Of a stretch of DNA of 64,000 nt, positions 1 through 14,700 are shown piece by piece. The position numbers were made by a program, and so were the translations under genes. The notes below the pieces were generated by a model. It did not search any database. It worked only from the letters and a program-made list of their open reading frames with translations, and had not been told where the DNA came from. Numbering within the stretch: position 1 is the first letter of the stretch; each line of letters opens with the position of its first letter. The DNA lies in contig JAPYMA010000100.1 in assembly GCA_035041965.1 (NCBI GenBank), positions 205,909 through 269,908 on the forward strand, given 5' to 3'. The stretch is from Anisakis pegreffii (taxonomy: Eukaryota > Nematoda > Chromadorea > Rhabditida > Anisakidae).

Positions 1-259
1 GCATCTCCCACAACAATAGCTTATTACAGAATGAATTACGACCGAAAGAATTATTTTTATAATATCAATATGGAGTGTGAACAACATTAATATGAAGTAT
101 GTTCTCGCCTACATCACTGTTCAAAAAATAAAACCTTGCCTCAAATCCCCTCCCGCAGCCTTCACTCACCACTCTCTCATCACACCCATTCTCGCACCCC
201 TCTCACCCAACCCTATTTTGCACCCCCTGGCATGCCATTTCGCACTAACAGGGAGTGCG

Positions 260-284
260 CGCAACTCCGGTTGAGAAACCCTGA
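260..284. repeat. Possible hAT right-end fragment
   Basis: GGTTGAGAAACCCTG resembles a reversed hAT terminus and follows a C/T-rich stretch (140-230). The matching left end was not found. Confidence 0.25.
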
Positions 285-3200
285 TGTAGAGATATACGAA
301 TGGGGATGGGTGAATTGAGATGAAATTTCATTAATTTGTTGCGATATGCTGCTGCATAGAACGCAGATAGTTATCCTGATTATTCGTATGGAACTCTGTT
401 GCGCTCATTTTTGCAACAACGAATCACTACTTTGATTTGATTCAGTGTTCCTTTAAGTAGGTCACTAATGAAGTGGAAGGAAGCGACCGTTTGTCAGCGA
501 TACCCACTCATTGCGTCAAAAGTTGTCGTAACAATCGCATATTGCAGCGGGGAGTATAATGCGACGGGAAATGCTCTTCACTGCAACACAGTCAGTGTTC
601 GCATAAACGCATACATATCAACAAATAACGAACATAAAATAACCATTTGTATAATTTAATGTAGCTCAATACACCTATTCAAGGACTTATTGCATCCAAT
701 TGTAACATACAGAAGTAAATGAACAATATTAACTCTAACTAGTCAGCTCAAAAAATTTCTTTTTGAAAACGGTAAAAAATGATACCCTTGACATTTCTTC
801 TACTGAAGAAGCAAATTCACATCATCAATCATTCATCAAAGCAGTCTTTCATCTCATTGTCACAAGAAAATGTGCTACTTGCGTTTAGTTTAGCAGCTAC
901 TATCCTCACGCCATACCTTTTTTGCTACTTGAAACATTTAAGAATTTTTACACCCCAAACTACAACGAACATCACGCCTTAAGCGTTCTTTTTTTACTGC
1001 TGTTTGAAACCTAAACTAACGATTTCATCCTCACAATTGGAAGAATATATTTCAAAATCTTTGCTCGCACAATCCTCAAAAATTAACTATATTCGAACTG
1101 ATTATTAGGAACTGCCTAAAATAAAAAGTCCGCTGCATTGCGTGACATAACGCAAGAAAACTCACTCGTCTTGTATTAATGAAGTCTTGCTTTTTCACCC
1201 ACTCCTAAAGGGGTCAATCATTTCGTTACAGCGACAAAACCGGTTTGTATTACTTCAGCTTAAGATTACACGATAACTCAGCGGCATTCAGATGGAATTT
1301 TCAAAAAAATGATTATAATGCTATTGAACCTCGGCTACTGATGCTATTGAACCTATTGAATCTCGGTATTTTCATTAGAAATGAACAAGCAATTACCAAT
1401 GAGACTTAATCAGTTTTTAGTGAAGTATCAAAATGGAGCTTCGCAATTTGGTTCTGGCATATGTCGACGAGTTCTGTCTTGAGAGTGGATCTTTGTAGGA
1501 CATGTTTTTGTTGCGCCGATAAAAATTCAGGTGCAAACTGAATTAACTGGATGAAAAAAAAAACAGCTATAAGCATAAATTCTGAAGATGTAATCTATAA
1601 AACAACAACTGTGTTCAGCTAGCATCTAAGGCGAACAGTTGAAAGAGTGGAGCACGAGATGACAGTAAATCAACAATGAAGTTAATGCAGACATTTAACC
1701 TATCTATATGTTTTAGAGACGCGTCTCGAACTGCTCTTTCAACGAGAAATGAAGTAGAAAGCACACGGATGGATATCACAAGTTCCTCATATTATCTTCT
1801 CGGTATCCGAGACACGAGTTGTTTTAGTGTCATTCGAGAACTATTTCAACTTGAACACTTTTAGTTTCCATATGAAGCGAAGAAAAAAAAATTTCAGCAT
1901 ATCATCAAGCCATAAAAGTTGAATCATTTCACGCACAATAAATAGCGAACCACTCATCACAACAACATTTCCTTAAAAGTTGAGAAGAAAAACTCGTTGT
2001 GACACCGTTCATCGCAAATGACGATGAAATGAATAATTTAGACAACTCCATACTAAAATTGCACGAATAATGTAGATGTACAAATCCATCATTAATGAAG
2101 ATAAATGCAAAATTAACTTCGAAAGCATTTCAAGTGATGTGAGTTAAGCAAATATTGATATTCGGGAAGAAATCATGCATGAGATAAGTGACATGAAAAG
2201 AATCATTCATACTTCAGAAAGCAATCAATTCTGTGAGTAAAGGATTCAAAGGCACGTGCTTCTACCTGACTGGATAAGTCCATATAATACTGCGAATCAA
2301 CAATCATTTTCTTCAGTTGACACCGAAATCATTTAGCGATGCAGTACCATTTGATGTGGTCAAAACAGGTTCACTGACATTACACATTTTCTATTCAAAC
2401 TTCCTCATAGTTGTTTGCAAACGTGCAATTAAGATGCAACAGTATGGATTTCAATATTTCGACTGAAAAAATCTTTGTGATGAGTACACTGTGCTTGCAA
2501 GATAGATGTACGCATTCAGTTTGTGGAAAGAGAGGGATGAAGATTCAATTCGTATGGGGATAACGAAGAGCAATGCATGATGACACCAAAACCGCTCATC
2601 CTGCAGCATAGTTGTTGCTGCTTAGATTGAAAGAAGTTGATTTGCAAATTCGAGTGCAGAATCAATTCCATAGTCATCACACTCGTCTTCGTATCTGATG
2701 AATGGAAAAGAATACTTTGTTACCATGCCAACAGCTGACGGGCATTTTCGACGACAGCAACCAAACTTCGAGTGATTATTTCCTACTTTCGGGTTATTTT
2801 TGAGGAAATTCTTTTCCCCAAGTAATGTTAAAATTATCGCTCAGTTCTGTTTGTTCACACCATCTGCAGCCATAAGTGTTTCTGTTGTGATTTTGAGTGC
2901 AAGTATCAAATAATTCAGTAGAATTCATGCAAACATCAAGCTAAATAGGAACGTATGCGCTTGAAAATCAACAAATTTAGTGTCGCAAACGGTTGAATAA
3001 AATTTGATTGAATGATTTTCGGTCAACAAACTTCCACAAAGATGGAACAACAGTGAACTATTTTCTGAATATCAATAGAATTGAAAAAGCAAGAACGAAA
3101 TTTGTCTTATATGGTGCAATTGAGCATATGGTTAGGGAAGATGAAATAATCGTTAGCACGCTCGACTAGAAGGCATAATGGTTTCTCATTAAAATTCAAC

Positions 3201-6200
3201 AACATTTCAAAAGAAATATTCAACGATATGATGAGACAGAAGCTAATTATGTATCTTTGAAAATGTGCGTACAAATTGAAAAACGCATTCGTCGTTGAAT
3301 TTAATTGATAGTTGTTGCAGCATGAAAGCTTATTTGCGATACATAAATCAACATGCTACACTGCGCTGCGTTATTATCCTCCGTATTTCAACAATCGAAC
3401 GCTGATTAGGTGTCAATCAACATTCGCATAGTAAACAGCGCGAATTCAGAAAACAAATAAGACGTACAGAGAACCTTGAACATTTGTAGCAAAGTTACAT
3501 AATACTGACTTCAATAATACGTGAAGCATTCAATGATGGTTTTGATCAGCACATATCCGAGCTTTCATAACAACTAATCAGAGAATCCGGATTCATCGAA
3601 AGCAACAGGAATATGAATTGATCCAGTTGAGTCACTCGAAAAAGGCCACATATTCGAAAAACGCATGAAACTATGATGAATGGAGCTTACTTCATCCAAA
3701 CTCCTGCGACATGGGGTAGGTAAGAACATTGTCATGCAATCGTTCAAAAAAAACGAAAAAGTGTACTGGATTAATTTTAAAATGTGAAATAATCGCAGTT
3801 TTTGGCCCCCATTTCATATTCTTAATCAATACGAAAGTGACGATAGATGATAATTATTTTCATTGCACATACACTCAGTCAATCATAGTCTCGAAGAAAT
3901 ATTCCGAACAGAATTATCAAATGTCAACAATTATTTGATGTGTCCCACAATGAATGCATGGCGGTCCGTTTGTTGAGCAACATGCCAAACGAAATGCGAT
4001 CTTAAAAGCATTTCATTAAAAAATCTTACTCTCTCACAACATGAACTCCTCAATCATGCCAATATCCGTCATTGGATCAAATCTGGCTATTTTAGACCGT
4101 CTTCATACTTCAATCCTTTCACGCTACACACGATTGGAAATTTCAACTGAGTGAACAGGCATTTTGAGTGATTGCGGTTGATTTGAATTCTTTTCTTCGT
4201 TTCGAAATTTGACGAAATTCCACTTGCTGGGTTGGTGTTATCGTCGATGTCATAATGACAATTTGTCGGCGTATGAAACTACACCATAGTAATTCAAAGA
4301 ACGCCAATAAAGCATAGATGTATGACGTAATTACGAAGCAGATCGTATTACTGGATCATTCAGTACGATGTATTCAGTCAAAATATGACATGATCCGAAT
4401 CACAAATTGAACAACTCAAGGATGGACGAACATCTATCTCAGTCAACAAACAGCTTGCGAGGGATGTACACACTTGCAGAGTGCATTATGAAGGCGATGG
4501 CGTGCTATGTCCGTTCGCATGACTGAAGCAAAACTAAAAAAATTCCTGATTCGCATGAATAATCTGGGCGAGAGAGCATTGAAATAAGCTGCAATAGGAC
4601 CGATTCAACGGCAACCAAACCCAACCAACAAGAGCGTCAAAATGTTCCAGAAAAAGTAAACAAGCAAAGCAATTTCGAATTGGCCATACATATACATATC
4701 CTGTTTATGATTTATTTTCTTCTCACCATCGATTAAAAAACACTGCTGCACGAGTCATGCAAACAGCTCCATATACAACTACCCTAATATCATTGCTCAG
4801 CGTTAAACCAACAAAAAAAGTCATTCAATTTGAACCATGGTTAAAACCAAAAAAACTGGCAAAATCGACTCCAAAATTTGTTGTAAATTCCCAAAATTAA
4901 GATCTTTCAACAGTGGAATATTTTAATCAAGAAGAATCGACAAGCAATGCTCCTGCTTCAGATCAAAACTTGGTTTTGGTGACCTTTGTTGACCTTCAAA
5001 CTGAATAGCATCCTGTTTAACCGAGCTTTTCTTTGCATGCTTATGGAATGACCTGCTGAAAGGGCAAAGCTTCTGCATGAGATCTTTCCGATTGCATTGT
5101 TGAAATTATACCTTTTAATGCTGTTACCAGAAAACGGTTTTGACGAATCATTTCTGTTGACAATAATGGACAATTGTAAAAGTGATATGCTCAGAGATTT
5201 TTTTAATATAGCCGTACGGAATTAGTTTACTCACAATGAAAGTGCAACCGAAAAAAACCAAAAAAATAGTTCCCACAAATAATTGTCATATTTTAATAAT
5301 CTGCCTAAATCAGTTCCAAATAGTGGGATAATCGGAACGAATGGAAGGTTTCAAACAGATAATATTTCAAGATCTGGAGCATCTAATAAAGGAAAATTGA
5401 CAATTTAAATAGTTGTTCAATCTGGAATTCAACAGTATCAAATCACCACGGAGATACCATGACAAGAGAATTATGCGAAAAAATGTATAAAGTACGAGAA
5501 AGTATTTTTTCCAGCTGTGCAATTTCCAGTTTTCAAATGAATCTTTTCACGTCATTCGGTGCAAGTGTTTGTAACATGAAGGACGCATATCTCAAAGACG
5601 TTATGGACGTACTACCTTTCGTAGATTCTCACAGAGGATCAATTCAACTGAAAAAAACTGGTTGATGCTACCAAGGACGGAATGTGTTTTTTGAGCGCTC
5701 TATCTCGTGAATATTTGAAAATCAGAGAAAAAACACTGTTGCCATAATCGCTTTCTGAAAAGAGTAAATGAAATCTGCATAAACAGAAAGCCCTAAGCAA
5801 TTTTTGCGCATTTTTTCATTTCCAAATAACTGCCCAAAGGGTTCTGCAAATTTATTTCAAATATAGAGAACGCTTGGAATGGATTGTCAAGAGCGTATTC
5901 TTGAGCGTTTACAAGGAGAAACAACGTAAATACGTAATGAATTTTTTATTCTGAGAAAATATTTTGGAAAGAAAAATGCTACTATCATTTTAATTAAATC
6001 AAGTGAATTCTATACGTGAAACTCTATTTTATGGTGCACACATCCCACGAGTCTTCAATATCGCCATTATTTTCCATAATCAACAATTGGTGAACAAATA
6101 TTCGAGGATTTAATCACGGTCATCTATGCAAAAATGAGTAATATGTTCAAACGCAAGCGCAGATGTTGTTATTCAAAATGTTATCATTTTGAATACATTT

Positions 6201-9200
6201 CAGACTTCCACTCCAACAGAAATATAAATTGCATCAATGGAAAACTTGAAAAAAACAGCCACTTTATTTAATGTTTAATCATAACTTTGTGGATTACATT
6301 TGGACTTAGCCTTGGGATGAGATTCATACCGTTGAACCATCTATTTGTCTGACAGTTGCCTTATCTCAGTAATACAGAACCGCCTATTTGTTGGCTACAT
6401 AATTCAGCTCCGATGTGAGTCTGAGCAAGAGCTTAAGGCCGAATTAACTCATCTCTATATTTCGCTCAGATTGTCGCCAACTGATATGAATTGGCACTTC
6501 GTTCAAATTGCATTAGAATGATGGTGTCACAAAAACAGTATTCATTATTGAAAAAATTAAAAACGAAAACAGAATAAGATGGAAGAATTTTTACATTTCA
6601 AATTGTGTGCAATTTAATGATGAGTGTGAAATTGAGTTACTTATTTGAGAGCGAACTCGCAAAACTTGTATGTTAAGAATTCTGCAGCGGGAAATGTATA
6701 TTAATTGTGCCAAAAAATGTTCAGTTATGCGAAAGTATGCACCAATCGTAAACAAAGTAAAAACTGCCAACAACAATACGCACCATTGACAATTGTCTTA
6801 CAAGCGTTACTCGAGAAACTGATTCACTATGCAACATTTCGCCATTATCATTTACTCAAACCACTTCCCATTCTTATATTCGTCAAATACGTAAGCAGAT
6901 TCTTCGCAGTGTTACCCGCCTTCTCATAGTCAGTGATTTCACATCGTTTACATTCCCAAAAATCTTCCAACAATGGACCGTGTCGCACAATGCCATAATG
7001 CAACAATACAACTTATGTATTGTCGAACAAAATAAGATTGAATTGAATAGGTTCATTGAGGAAAACAATAACTTGTTAATGCACAATAGACTGTCGGGAA
7101 AGCGATTTGATTGAAGCTCAGAGAATGCCCACAGCCGATGCTTGGGGGTAAATTGTTGTCACACTGATTATAAGACGAACCCGAAGAGAAGGGCGGGGGC
7201 CTCCGGATTGATATCAGTTACAATAATATGTGAAGTTTGGAAAGGATATACCGCTTATTGCGCCAAATAGCATATAAAATCGCGGTACAACGAAGACATT
7301 CTTGTGAGCTGCGCAAACATTGTTATGAGGATAATGAATTGGGAACGGATAGTGTAAAGAGAGGTCAGTTGTTTTTTGTATGAATGAAGTGAACAATTAT
7401 TTTATCAAATACTATTTAATACAATTGAGATAAGAAAGGCAAACAGTTTTTTCTGGCTTACCACCTAGATGCAAAAATATCCTAGCCAATGAATGAATTT
7501 CAATGAAAACAAAGTGAACGTTCAATCTGAGAAGCAACAGAGAACCATTCATATTCAGCGTTTTCCTCATACAGTTGTTCCCACTCTCGACGAGGCTCTA
7601 AACAATAGAACGATAAGGTCGCGCTGAAAACATTCAGTTCAGTAAACAATTTTTATGCTGATCATTTCGCAAATTACCGTCTACCTAGTGGTGTCCACAA
7701 AATTTTTTTTAAGGTCAGATTACCGGAATTCTGAGGAGGGCGGTATCATTTCTTTAGTTTGGCGGTAATGATATCATGAAGTTGTTACTGCTAAATGCTA
7801 GTAAGCTTTAATTCCAACTTCCTTCTATCTTCATACATTCAGGATTATGAAAAATTCAGCGAACTGAATAGAAAAATATAATTTGTTCTTCGCCTGAAAG
7901 GTCAACGTAAGATTTGTCAAAATATTGCGATGAAATAGAAACTAATCTTACGGTCCTGTGCGAACAAATTCATGAACATTCATGTGCAAACTAAACATGA
8001 TTAAGCATAATCACATATTTTGAGTGATTTGATGAAGGCAGATAATGCAAAATGAAAATAATGTAATTTTGCATGGCATTTAAGAGAATGGATCAATTGG
8101 CAATATTTTATTTGCTAAATAAACGCATCTGCACGTTTCCTAATTGGATTTTTTGGAATGTTAATATGACATTGTTACGCTGCTTTTTTCGTTAAGAGTT
8201 GCTCTTAGGCGTTAATTTGGTTGCTGCTGTTTGCATATAGCAAGTTACAACGATCAAAATTACATTGTTTTTGATGTCGAGTGCGGATTGCACCAGCTAT
8301 TACATATTGTACACAGCAAACTTCGTATTACACTTTTAAATTTACTATCATTTATTCGCTTAAATGCAAATAAATTTTTATCGCTTTTAATAGATCGTTG
8401 TGATGCCCTTAAGGAATACTGAAATTTCTTGTAATTTGTTTCTCCTTACATTTATCGTTGGTCAGCAATTGGTCAAATGAGTCAAACTGCATATACCGTC
8501 AACTATGTAGGCGGATGTCTGCAACTACGGATTAATCACCAACGGTATATATACTTTTCTGATGGCTTAGGGCAGCACCCTGTAAAATTTTGGTCCGCGG
8601 CCAAACCTACTTGCCGATGGCTGGCATAGGGTCTGCGATGTCCATCTCGTGAAGAAAAAATAGCATCTCACGAATTGATGTTTATTGATGCCCAGTGATG
8701 CTTATCCAACTTAGAATATAAAGACACCTTATGTGCACACAGATCAGAACCAGTAGCCATATTAAGATGCATTATCACAACTTCCTGAAAAACATTCATC
8801 TAATTAGAACGTGGCATTTGCATCTGCAAGCAATAGTTCAAAGCAGAAAAGTGCTGTCGTCGATTAGAAAGTGCATGCCACTCGTATTGTTCCAAAGGTG
8901 ACATCTGAACAAATCCATTTTATGAGCCGCTTTCTTCACATAAAAAATTCTCCGCGCGTTTTTTTGCTCAGCAATCGTTTCTCAGTTGACTCCATATGAT
9001 TCTCGGAAAAACTCAGATTTCCACTTGAAGCTTCCTCTATCAATATATCAACTCATTGAGGCTTAAAATTGATAATTTGTGCCTTCCTCCAACAGTTTCT
9101 GGAAATGTTCTTCCTCTTCGCATGGTGATGACCACCCAAGGAGTTATTAATTAATGAGTCTTTATCAGCTGTTGTTGCAGCTTGCAACCTTAAATCGACA

Positions 9201-11133
9201 ATTATGGATGGAAATGATGTGCTTTATTTGGCAGAGTTTGGTGTGTCATAGGTATGCTACAAAACTCAAACGCAACTCAGTACCGGTCAAAGAGAAACAG
9301 TTTTCATGTTTCTATGGAAAATTTAAATTCTCCTTGAAAACTTGAAAATTGCTTCCCTTCGACCATAACTCGGTTTACGTACATTGCTCATTGAATTTGC
9401 AGAACTGAACCACTTGCTCGCAAGCTTGCGTCATTCAGAAATTCTCACTTGCCTGGCTCTTTGCAATTACATGATTTTTCAACATCAGTTTGAATTGCCG
9501 CAAACACTTTTTCTGTGCATTTCTGACAATTGTCTTGGCTCGCACAAAGGAGAGTTGTAGAGAGAATGAGGTATGACGAATATAAAAGTGAATCGGTCCT
9601 CGAGCATTTAGTTCGCATTTTATTGATACACATTGATGAGTTGAATGGTAATCTTCTTGAAACTATTTGATAAGTTCAACGAACTGACATCTCCCTCATA
9701 CTGGTCAATCATGAAGTGGAGCTCAGCATAGGAGTGCCATATAGTGCTTCATTCATCATATGCACAGCCGTTTACATCTCTCACATCAATGTCATGATAT
9801 ACTCATCCTCTTGTACACAAATAAATATATGAACTGTGTCTCACGTGAAACTATGAAAATTGTTTCATCACATTTCCGTGTCGAGCAGAGTCGTGATTTT
9901 TTATGGCAGGTTATTTATACGCTTGAATGAAAGTAACACATAACATTATGAGATAAACCTTCCGGAATTCAGCAAAAGCACGTATTTGATTAAACGTAAT
10001 TGTTATAAGAAAACATTATGAACAGTTATGCAAACATTTTATAGTGCACTTTAAATTTTGGTCACGTTTTTGAAGTGAACTCGAATATGCATCTGAGTCA
10101 CATTGTTGACGCACACTGTTTTGCTCGTTTACATTTATGGTCAGTGAGTATATCGCTTACTTATATTAGCGCTCGGTCAATCGTTTACTAGATCTGTTTG
10201 CACAATCAAATTTTTGATCGTGTCTTGACATCGTTATGACAGTCAACAGAGTAAAATCATCACTTTTATATCGTTATCTTTTCATTCTGAATAAAGTTCG
10301 TTTTCATCGCATGTTTTTCCTGCAGAATTTATTGCTTATATCTTTCGAAATTTAGCATATCCGTGCATGATTTTAAGTAGGTTATATATTCATGAATATA
10401 AATAATATTCAACGTCACAAAACATTTTGTGATAATTAATGAGTATCCAAAACACCTTATCGAATTTGATTTGATGAAACTAGTTCATTCATCTCAGGCC
10501 AGTCGTTATGCTACAACAGTATGCTTAGTCATTTTTCGAATACCGAGGGAAACAACTTGAAACCTCAACTGTGACTTTAGAGTTGAAGCGAGATGTAGAA
10601 GTTTCATTTCAAAACACTGTATCCTCGTTGGACCGTATCACTCATTCAACTGTCCTCAACGGGAACGGTGCATGTCACTTACGGCATCGCAGCAATTCAA
10701 ACAATTCCTTATGAGCGTTCAATGAAGTGCTTACCGCGGTTCGTTATAAAATGAAACAATTATGCGAAGTATAGTTCTCATTTCAGCTGTTACCTTTGCA
10801 ACTTTTTGGAATAGTAAACACAAAAAAGGCTCTGAAAATGGTAAGTTTAATGCGATGCATAAGGAAATGTGGGCAGTGAGAGAGATAATGATCACTGTAG
10901 TCATAAATGAATAATCATTCGAAGAATGAATGGTCAGTGGAAGTGAACTGAGATGGATTGATGCTACGATAACTTCTGATTATGGGTACGGTTAGTTGAT
11001 AGCATCTTCGAGACGATTTTAACCTCAAACGTAACGACGGTTTTGTGTGTTGGTGTGCATTAATGAATGTGTATTGGCAGTGTGTGCATGTGAATGTGTG
11101 TGAGTTGCTAGATAGGTATGTTATATAAATGAT
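285..11133. other. Intergenic, no supported gene
   Basis: AT-rich sequence with only short frames. Coding-like debris on + near 5.46-5.95 kb (frames broken by stops) is not recognisable. TAGTGGTGTCCAC at 7,687 may be a lone hAT end. No RNA gene was recognised. Confidence 0.6.
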
Positions 11134-11191
11134 TAATAATAATAATAATAATAACAATAATAACAACAATAATAATAATAACAATAATAAC

Positions 11192-11227
<36 letters not shown>
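11134..11227. repeat. (AAT)n microsatellite
   Basis: About 94 bp of TAA/CAA triplets, followed by a purine-rich GATGAGACGAGATGAG stretch to about 11,310. Confidence 0.95.
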
Positions 11228-11229
<2 letters not shown>

Positions 11230-11409
11230 TCCAAATGTGCAATGATGCGATGTGGCCTTGAAGAAGACGATGATGATGAGACGAGATGAGATGAGGTGAG
11301 ATAAGATGAGGAGCTAAGGTAGCAGTAGACACAAACGATTGCCCAGCAGGAGTTGTAATCATTCATTAATTGCACTCTTCAGCTCAACAACTTAACTCTC
11401 AACTATTCA

Positions 11410-11766
11410 TCACCTCATCATCACTTTTGTTTTACCTTTTCTTTGATTCAGTTTTTCTAATCTCTTGTTTTTTTTTTTCATTAACATCATCACATCGAAT
11501 GAGTTGTTTTCAAACAGCAACTCTTCGATTAGTATTTTATTCGTTGAATGGTCCTTGCGAATCACCTCTGGTTGTTTCAAGAGACTTACAATTCTGTTGT
11601 TGCAAACTGGAAAGTGGACTTTGAAGAAAACTTCTTTTGAGTTCAAATTTTCTTTCCTTGCTATGCCTAGTTTGACTCTTTGCAATTGCCTCAATGCATT
11701 CAACATTTCGCTGATAATTTCATCATGCGATTGTTTTGTTGGTAAATGATAACGAATATCTTTCAC
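11410..11766 (-). CDS. Hypothetical open frame, 118 codons
   Basis: An uninterrupted minus-strand frame, starting MKDIRYHLPTKQSHDEI and rich in Lys, Asn and Leu. It lacks any recognisable domain, signal or homology. It is longer than most chance frames in this AT-rich DNA, but the composition is compatible with chance. Treat it as unproven. Confidence 0.15.
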   Translation of the reverse strand: MKDIRYHLPTKQSHDEIISEMLNALRQLQRVKLGIARKENLNSKEVFFKVHFPVCNNRIVSLLKQPEVIRKDHSTNKILIEELLFENNSFDVMMLMKKKNKRLEKLNQRKGKTKVMMR

Positions 11767-14700
11767 TTTTTGGTATTAATTACTATGACACGTTGTATAC
11801 CATCAAGAATCACGTCAATTTAACAGAACCGTTGTTGTTGTGTGCTGTTCATGCGTAATGTCGTCCATAATTTCTTCATCTTCTTCTCACACGTGGGATT
11901 ACCATCTTTCCAAATTAGTCCATTTTGATGGTTTAATTAGTGTGAAAAATTGGGGTAGAGAAGAAAAGAATAAGAGAATTGAGAATGGAGATGAAATGTT
12001 CGTAAGGTTGTGCTTTATTCATGTTTAACGTTCGTATCATATTCTTCGTTTGATCATTGAGTTTGATGAAATTAATTCACCGAGGATGACGACTGCTGAT
12101 AAATGATAAGCTTCTTCAAAGCAAGACAATGACTCGCAATGTACTTAATTTTCATCGAGAAATATTACACTATTCGTGCTCCTTAGTAAAGTATTATTGC
12201 ATTGTTGTTGAGTAAGTTTAGAAAGACAACCACATTTCAAAAGCACGATGCATCGTTCTCTTCTTTCAACAGAAAGCACACAAGCAACTCTCCGTTTCGT
12301 TTATATTTATATCGAGATTGACTGTCTCCTCATGTGTCAAATGATTATTTGTTGAGTTGCAGTAAAGTCATGATTTTTGAAACTCGCCAGGAATCTTTCA
12401 TGTTAAAGTATGGTATATTGTTCGCTGAATAACGTTGGTTACGTGACCGCGTCCTTTCTAAAAGGAGTTTATTTAAGTTCATCACAATGAATCTGACGCA
12501 AATTCCAATGCAAAAAGAAAGAAATGCAGAATGATAATAGTGACCATTTTTATTTTCTCTATTCGTTTTCATATTCCTTGAATTTCGATCGCACTTTTCC
12601 ACAAATTTTCGTTAAGTATTTCATCAATTCATGTTATGAAATTGCGTTATGCATTATTCGTTCGTTATATCCTTCAGTTTTTGTTCCAATAGCGACATAA
12701 AAATTTGCGTTAAAAATTTCATTTTTAATCTTTTCTCTTTATCTTTTTCTTTTGTCTCTTTTGTTCCAATCGTACTAGTAGTTATGAAAATCGGTTTTTC
12801 AAAAATATTTCTTCACTGCAAATGGCGTTGTTGACATCCAAAAATACATCCATTTCTGCACTAAAATTCGTTCATGATCATTCTTGAGTTACTTCTAAGA
12901 GGTTTAGTCACAACATGGATAGATATCAAGTGGTAGATGAGCTGCTGAAGGAACGATGAATCGATCAGCTGTCAAAAGATCTATGATGTCGACCAGTAAA
13001 TTACTGAATAGTTTTGCAGTAGATGAGCAACAATAATGCGGCATCGTTATTTAACTGATACTCATCAATATTAATTACCGATCATATGGCCCGAACCATA
13101 AGTAAATAAGCAAGACGAGTGACTGAATACAGAGAAATTGTTTAATGAGTGTGTGCATTTATACCAACGCATCCATATTATGCATGTTGCGAATATATTA
13201 CATCAATCGCATTTACTTCATCACATTTCGTATTCAATGGGGAACTGGAAATGTAACCAGTCTAAAAGACAAACACGAAATACTCACTCACACTCACACA
13301 GAATTCTTTTCGCTCATTTGATTCAACTATTTGGTGCTCATCAAAGTTTGTTTACATCTATCCGCTGATGATGGATTATTCCGAATTTGATCAATAACCA
13401 ACGTCTTTTCCATCGTTATTCTTTGAATCATTGGGCTGATTTGATACAAGGGATAGATGCAGTGTGTTATTACTCACATTTGACTTAGCCCTCTTATCAC
13501 TACTACGAAAGGCCACCATTCTAATGTGATCATTTTCGAAAATGCATTGATTTCTTCATTGCATTATTATCAGCATTGATTACTACGGCATTCATCAGTA
13601 AGCTGAGTACAGCTTATTCATTACTTCAGTTCACTGAACTATATCGAATTCGTTCTCGAGACTTCATGATTCAACTTCGGAGAGCCATTTATTATCAAAT
13701 TAACGAAAATCTTAACTTGGCTATGGAATTACTGGTTATTTCAAGATGTTGTAGAAGTGTTTCAGTTGCGTTTTTCTTCATTTGAAGAGAGCATAACTGC
13801 TTTAATGTTCATCCATTTGAATCTGGCATTAATAATTCGCATATAAGTTTTCATAAATTTTTGCACATCCATTTGCACAATCATTCTGAGCAGAAGTAAT
13901 ATGCAAAGACTGCACCATCATGAATGCAAACTGTTATCCGCACATGAATGTTGTTAATTTTGGTTGTTGCATGAATGACATTTAATTGGTGGATTAAAGT
14001 AATATTCATGAACATGCGTGACTGAATTTGTGCAGCTTGTCTTTGAAATTTGTGATTGATTCGTTCCATGTACATATGAATGTGCCAAATTTTTGCATTC
14101 GATACACAAAGCATTTGCTAATAACACGTTAGTTTCATTACTTGTATAACTTTGTTCGAGTTTCTTTTGCTATTTGAATTCTGGTGTGAAAAAAATGGGA
14201 GAAGGGTTAGCGTTTGCAAACTAAAATCATATCAGTTTGGTAGTTGATGTCATATTGCTATGTTCTACATTTTATGAATGTACTGGGAAAGCCTCATTTC
14301 CTTTAATGGTTCTTTACCCAAGTAGATGCTCGTGGAAATTTGTGAGTTTCCAATGTATCGTTTCTTGCAATCCTTCAAGAGTGTTTTATTTTTGAATTTC
14401 GTTAACTGGTATTCTTGTTCGTCTGCATTGCATTCCCATTCTCGACAGTCTTTTTACTAATTATGCTTCTTATTTTTGAAGGTTTTTCAGTTCCAGCCTT
14501 TTATACATATCAGAAACTCCCCGAAGAAGTTTCATATGATAGCTTACTGTCTATTATTGAATGTAGCTATTTTCTTTACATGAACTCCTCAAAAGTTGTA
14601 GAAGATCAGGTCTCAGCTCTTATTTTCTAGGTTTCATAATGTGAAAATCGTTCGTGTTAGTCCATTTTTGTCTCTTCAAATGGTAATGAATGAACACAAT

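Noticed and set aside
10915..11375. Poly-Leu, poly-Ile and poly-Tyr frames
   Set aside because: Translations of the (AAT)n tract.
14415..14630. 71-codon frame with an acceptor-like TTTTTCAG inside and a CAG|GTCTCAG end
   Set aside because: Looks a little like an exon but has no partner exons and no recognisable sequence.
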